This document shows, one piece after another, positions 5,627-8,299 of a stretch of 8,299 bases of DNA. Origin of the DNA: Planctomycetaceae bacterium (GTDB lineage: Bacteria; Planctomycetota; Planctomycetia; Pirellulales; Thermoguttaceae). The notes under the pieces were generated by a model. It was not told the DNA's origin and made no database searches. It was given only the letters and a program-made list of their open reading frames with translations. The stretch covers positions 1 through 8,299 of the forward strand of contig JAIRLW010000172.1 in assembly GCA_031259095.1 (NCBI GenBank), given 5' to 3'. Position 1 is the first letter of the stretch. Each line of letters opens with the position of its first letter. Made by a program: the position numbers and the translations under genes.

Positions 5627-5641
5627 CGCCACGAAAGGGCG
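5627..5641. repeat. Degenerate outlying copy of the GCCC...GGGC palindrome
   Basis: CGCC (5627-5630) and GGCG (5638-5641) flank ACGAAAG. Read on the minus strand this resembles the CGCCCTTTCAGGGC palindromes at 5718 and 5861, and it may mark the left limit of the same mosaic region. Confidence 0.35.
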
Positions 5642-5717
5642 ACAGAGATGATAACGCTGTTGTTCGCATTAACTCCACAAAAAATAATCGACCATTTTAC
5701 ACAATACAATATTCGTT

Positions 5718-5874
5718 GCCCTTTCAGGGCTTTGGTTAGTGGCGGTTTTTACCCGCCCCGTTGGGGTAATACTGTTTGCGCCCGAAAATCAAAAAGGTCG
5801 CCTACCTTGTATTTTCAAGCACAAGCAGTATTACTCCGTTGGGCGGGTTATAAATCTTAACGCCCTTTCAGGGC
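5718..5874. repeat. Nested palindrome mosaic bounded by two GCCCTTTCAGGGC copies
   Basis: Identical palindromes GCCCTTTCAGGGC occur at 5718-5730 and 5862-5874, in the same orientation. Inside them is a 23-24 base inverted pair (5751-5774 and 5826-5848): the outer ACCCGCCC and inner TAATACTG match exactly, while the CCGTTGGG-containing middles sit in direct rather than inverted orientation. At the centre, GAAAAT...AAGGT (5784-5797) pairs with ACCTT...ATTTTC (5804-5815). Extra small stems are GGCGG/CCGCC (5741-5757) and CCCC-GTT-GGGG (5756-5766). No coding frame here resembles a protein. The mixture of direct and inverted parts is typical of BIME-like mosaics; mobility is inferred, not shown. 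It occupies the centre of the 549-base gap between the PaaI gene and the large secreted protein. Confidence 0.65.
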
Positions 5875-5973
5875 TAAGATTGCTGTTTTTACAATTGCCA
5901 TCCGCACACAGGGGCAAGTGGTTATCGCTACCCAAAATGATGAAACAATCAAAGAATTTCGCTTGCGTCCGTT

Positions 5974-6009
5974 CATTATCCACTTTCCCACTATCAACTC
6001 TCCACTATC
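5974..6009. repeat. Degenerate TATCCACT/CACTATC-type short repeat
   Basis: The stretch is built of near-copies of one word: TATCCACTT, TCCCACTATC, AACTC, TCCACTATC, with CACTATC exact at 5989-5995 and 6003-6009. Similar pyrimidine-rich strings recur between genes in various bacteria, to my recollection. The stop codon of the neighbouring gene (TAG, plus positions 6005-6007) lies inside the last copy. Confidence 0.45.
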
Positions 6010-8299
6010 GGTGATGTCGGTGGAGCGGGACGTTGGAATGCGGGGTGTGCATGGAACGCCCGTGACGTTGGAGTTTTTCCGGCAATGTTCCTTGATCCGT
6101 TGTCTTGTCCTGATCGTTCGAAGCGCCGTCGTTGTGACGATATTCTGTTGCAACCCGCGCCGATGTTTCCGCTTGGGCAAGTTGCGGTTCCGAAGCCAAT
6201 ACCGATTCCGCCGGAGCAATTTCCGGCATCGTCTGCGCTTGCAGCGAATCCATCTTTTCCGCACGATAAACCGCTAACTGCGCAATTCCATCGCCGTCAA
6301 AATCGCCAACCACAGGATAATCGCCCGTCTCGCCAAATTCAATTTTTGTATCAAATTTGAAATCGCCCGCCGTGTCAAGATGCCAAACACCATCAATAAA
6401 CAAACCAATCTTGTCAATCCCGTCACCGCTAAAATCGCCAACCACCGGAATACCGCCCGAACCAAGATGATAATCCGCATTGTCAATGTAAATGTCTTCG
6501 CTGTCCCATTGACCATTGCCGTTGTAATCAATAAACCATTTTCCGTTCCGATAAATTCCGATTTTTGTAACTCCATCGCCGGAAAAATCACCGCTAAACG
6601 CTTGATCGCCTTCCGTTCCGTATTGGAAAACATGGTCAATCACGTCAAGACGAACTCCGCCTTTTTGTGAATGTTTCATCGCACGGACGTGACTGTTGTT
6701 TTTTGTAACATCCGATTTCGGCGGCATATTTTTCGGACGCGACGTAATTGTTGTGTTCAAATCACTCGGCAACCCCGGCTCATCCGCAATAATCGCCGCA
6801 TCACCTGCCCATTGCGGACCGAAAATTCCAATGTCCGTTTTACCGTCGCCGTCCCAGTCGCCAACAATCGGTTGATCCGTCGCGCTGCCAAGTTCACACC
6901 AAAGATCTTCCTCGTCCCAAACACCGTTACCGTTAATATCAATATACCACTTTCCATCGTTAAACACCGCCAATTCCGCCATTCCATCGCCGTTGAAATC
7001 GCCGACAAGCGGTTTGCCGCCTTCCGGTCCGAATGTAAATCGCCGTTTAATTCGTCCGTTGGCGTCGCGCGTGTACCAAATTGATTGGTTCATCGGAAGC
7101 GGTTCCCACGCAACAGAAATATACTTCGCCTTAACCGCGTCCAACTCAGACGCTTCTTTCTCCGCCAGTTCACCGCTTAATAGCGCAACTTGTTGTACAG
7201 GATTTTGCGCCGCCCGAATCGATTGCGCGGAAATACTAAAACCAGAATCCGTGTTACGCGGATAACCGGCATTGATCACGCTCAAATGCCACGAATATCC
7301 GTTCGGTAATCCGCCGCCGCCATAACCTGTTAATAACGTTTCACCAACTAAAGGCGGTTGCCACGACGGAGCGGTAAAACTTCCCGATTGACCAACCGCA
7401 CCCATAGGATAAGTCGGCACAAACGGCGGAAGAATCGAAGGCGGCGACGGAGGATTGACCGGCGGCGGTATCACCTCTTCCAATTCGCCAAAATTGTAAC
7501 CGGTCCCGTGTTCACCGGAATTAACCACAATCGATTGAATTTTATCGTTTTCAATCTGCTCGCCGCCAAGCGTTCCAACACTTTCCAGACCGTCCCAATA
7601 AGCGTCCGGTTGCGTTTCAACAATCATGTATGTTTCATTCGGATCAAGATTCGTAAAAATATAATATCCGTTGGAATCGGTTGTTGTAACTTGACCCGTC
7701 TCAGCGTAAGTTGTTCCGTTGAGTTTCCAAAGCGATAACGTAACATTGGAAATTCCGTTTTCACCGCTGTCTTTGACTCCGTTTTTATTCGCGTCAATAT
7801 AAACGTAACCGCTCAAAGAACCTTTGTCCGGTTCGGGCGGCGTTTTCTCCAGTTCGCCGAAATTGTAACCAATTCCCACGCCGTCCGCCGGTAACATAAT
7901 ATCGGAAATGACATCATTTGCCGACAAAATTCCTCCCAACGAACCAACCGTTTCATCACCGTCAGCGTAAGAGGTTGGTTGTGTTTCAGTAATTTGATAC
8001 GTTTGATTTGGATCAAGATTTTGGAAAATATAATAGCCATTGGAATCGGTTGTTGCGGTTTTACCGGTGTTGACGTAAGAACCGTTCACCAGTTGATAAA
8101 GTTGAAGCGTAACTCCGCCAATTCCTTGTTCCGCTGAATCTTTAGAACCGTTTTTATTCGCGTCAACATAAACGTAACCGCTCAAAGAACCTTTTCCGGG
8201 TTCGGGCGTTGTTTTCTTTAGTTCGCCAAAATTGTAATCGGTTCCTGTTCCGCCCGGCGGTAACACAATATTGGAAATCACATCGTTGCTCGTTTTATC
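6005..8299 (-). CDS. Large secreted SdrD_B / VCBS-repeat protein, 3' part (start outside window)
   Basis: The frame is open to the right edge; codons beyond the GTG at 8281 continue a repeat (DKTSNDVIS...), so GTG is internal and the 5' end is missing. From the edge inward: the end of one SdrD_B-type repeat; two full copies (about 8191-7847 and 7822-7478) opening 'GSLSGYVY(V/I)DANKNG' and closing 'GYNFGELE'; a proline-rich linker (about 7471-7405); a block with 'GYSWHLSVINAG' and 'YISVAWEPLPMNQSIWYTR'; then VCBS/FG-GAP-like units (7006-6269) with five (V/S)GD(F/W)xGDG motifs and two 'NGNGxWDxED' loops, likely calcium-binding. 'FGPQ', 'EPGLP', 'RPKNMPP' and 'DVIDHVF(Q)YGT' are, to my recollection, recurrent in planctomycete giant surface proteins. 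The last 80 residues are Ala/Gln/Glu-rich, then His-rich, with six His in the last 19. Probably surface or extracellular adhesion or structure; an export signal would lie in the missing 5' part. Confidence 0.88.
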   Translation of the reverse strand, partial: DKTSNDVISNIVLPPGGTGTDYNFGELKKTTPEPGKGSLSGYVYVDANKNGSKDSAEQGIGGVTLQLYQLVNGSYVNTGKTATTDSNGYYIFQNLDPNQTYQITETQPTSYADGDETVGSLGGILSANDVISDIMLPADGVGIGYNFGELEKTPPEPDKGSLSGYVYIDANKNGVKDSGENGISNVTLSLWKLNGTTYAETGQVTTTDSNGYYIFTNLDPNETYMIVETQPDAYWDGLESVGTLGGEQIENDKIQSIVVNSGEHGTGYNFGELEEVIPPPVNPPSPPSILPPFVPTYPMGAVGQSGSFTAPSWQPPLVGETLLTGYGGGGLPNGYSWHLSVINAGYPRNTDSGFSISAQSIRAAQNPVQQVALLSGELAEKEASELDAVKAKYISVAWEPLPMNQSIWYTRDANGRIKRRFTFGPEGGKPLVGDFNGDGMAELAVFNDGKWYIDINGNGVWDEEDLWCELGSATDQPIVGDWDGDGKTDIGIFGPQWAGDAAIIADEPGLPSDLNTTITSRPKNMPPKSDVTKNNSHVRAMKHSQKGGVRLDVIDHVFQYGTEGDQAFSGDFSGDGVTKIGIYRNGKWFIDYNGNGQWDSEDIYIDNADYHLGSGGIPVVGDFSGDGIDKIGLFIDGVWHLDTAGDFKFDTKIEFGETGDYPVVGDFDGDGIAQLAVYRAEKMDSLQAQTMPEIAPAESVLASEPQLAQAETSARVATEYRHNDGASNDQDKTTDQGTLPEKLQRHGRSMHTPHSNVPLHRHHR

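Noticed and set aside
5615..6014. Rightward frames of 81 and 91 codons, and a leftward frame at 5857-6264
   Set aside because: They read through the palindrome mosaic and the CACTATC repeat or overlap the large secreted-protein gene; the translations look like repeat DNA rather than protein.
6005..8281. GTG at 8279-8281 as the true start of the secreted protein
   Set aside because: Codons upstream of it continue the SdrD_B repeat in frame to the window edge, matching the same segment of the next repeat, so the gene is truncated by the window.

Overview
The window looks like chromosomal DNA of a planctomycete (phylum Planctomycetota), probably an AT-leaning lineage of the Pirellulales kind. 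The inference rests on four things. The translation operon has the order rpsP-trmD-rplS with no rimM. The S16 protein carries a long Pro/Lys tail. A secreted protein combines SdrD_B-type repeats, a 'WHLSVINAG' block and VCBS/FG-GAP-like repeats. Another secreted protein has STN modules followed by repeats ending in 'LLEQLRQLN'. As far as I know the last two architectures are typical of planctomycetes. No rRNA, tRNA, CRISPR array, phage gene or transposase gene was seen.

Layout. 28-888 (-) encodes a membrane-anchored prohibitin/SPFH protein. 889-1586 has no gene; it holds a candidate promoter for the SPFH gene, a cluster of GC-rich palindromes inside a larger inverted-repeat element, a second hairpin element, and two small hairpins in the leader of the next operon. 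1587-3264 (+) is rpsP-trmD-rplS: small-subunit protein S16, tRNA m1G37 methyltransferase and large-subunit protein L19, serving ribosome assembly and reading-frame maintenance. 3265-3410 is a convergent gap filled almost entirely by a third hairpin element. 3411-4748 (-) is a signal-peptide protein with secretin-like N-terminal modules but no secretin barrel. 4749-5044 is a gap with a multi-stem inverted repeat built of GTCCC words. 5045-5455 (-) is a PaaI-type hotdog thioesterase. 5456-6004 has no gene and carries a nested mosaic of palindromes and a short degenerate repeat. 6005 to the right edge (-) is the 3' part of a large secreted repeat protein whose start lies outside the window.

The protein-coding content is mostly recognisable. 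The least explained material is intergenic: at least three hairpin elements share related ends (approximately TACTTTKCACGGTWA), and two families of short GC-rich palindromes occur between genes. They resemble REP/BIME or MITE-type non-autonomous elements. In two places they sit directly behind gene ends, where they could also act as RNA 3'-end structures. I see no gene set that amounts to a new defence or metabolic system here.
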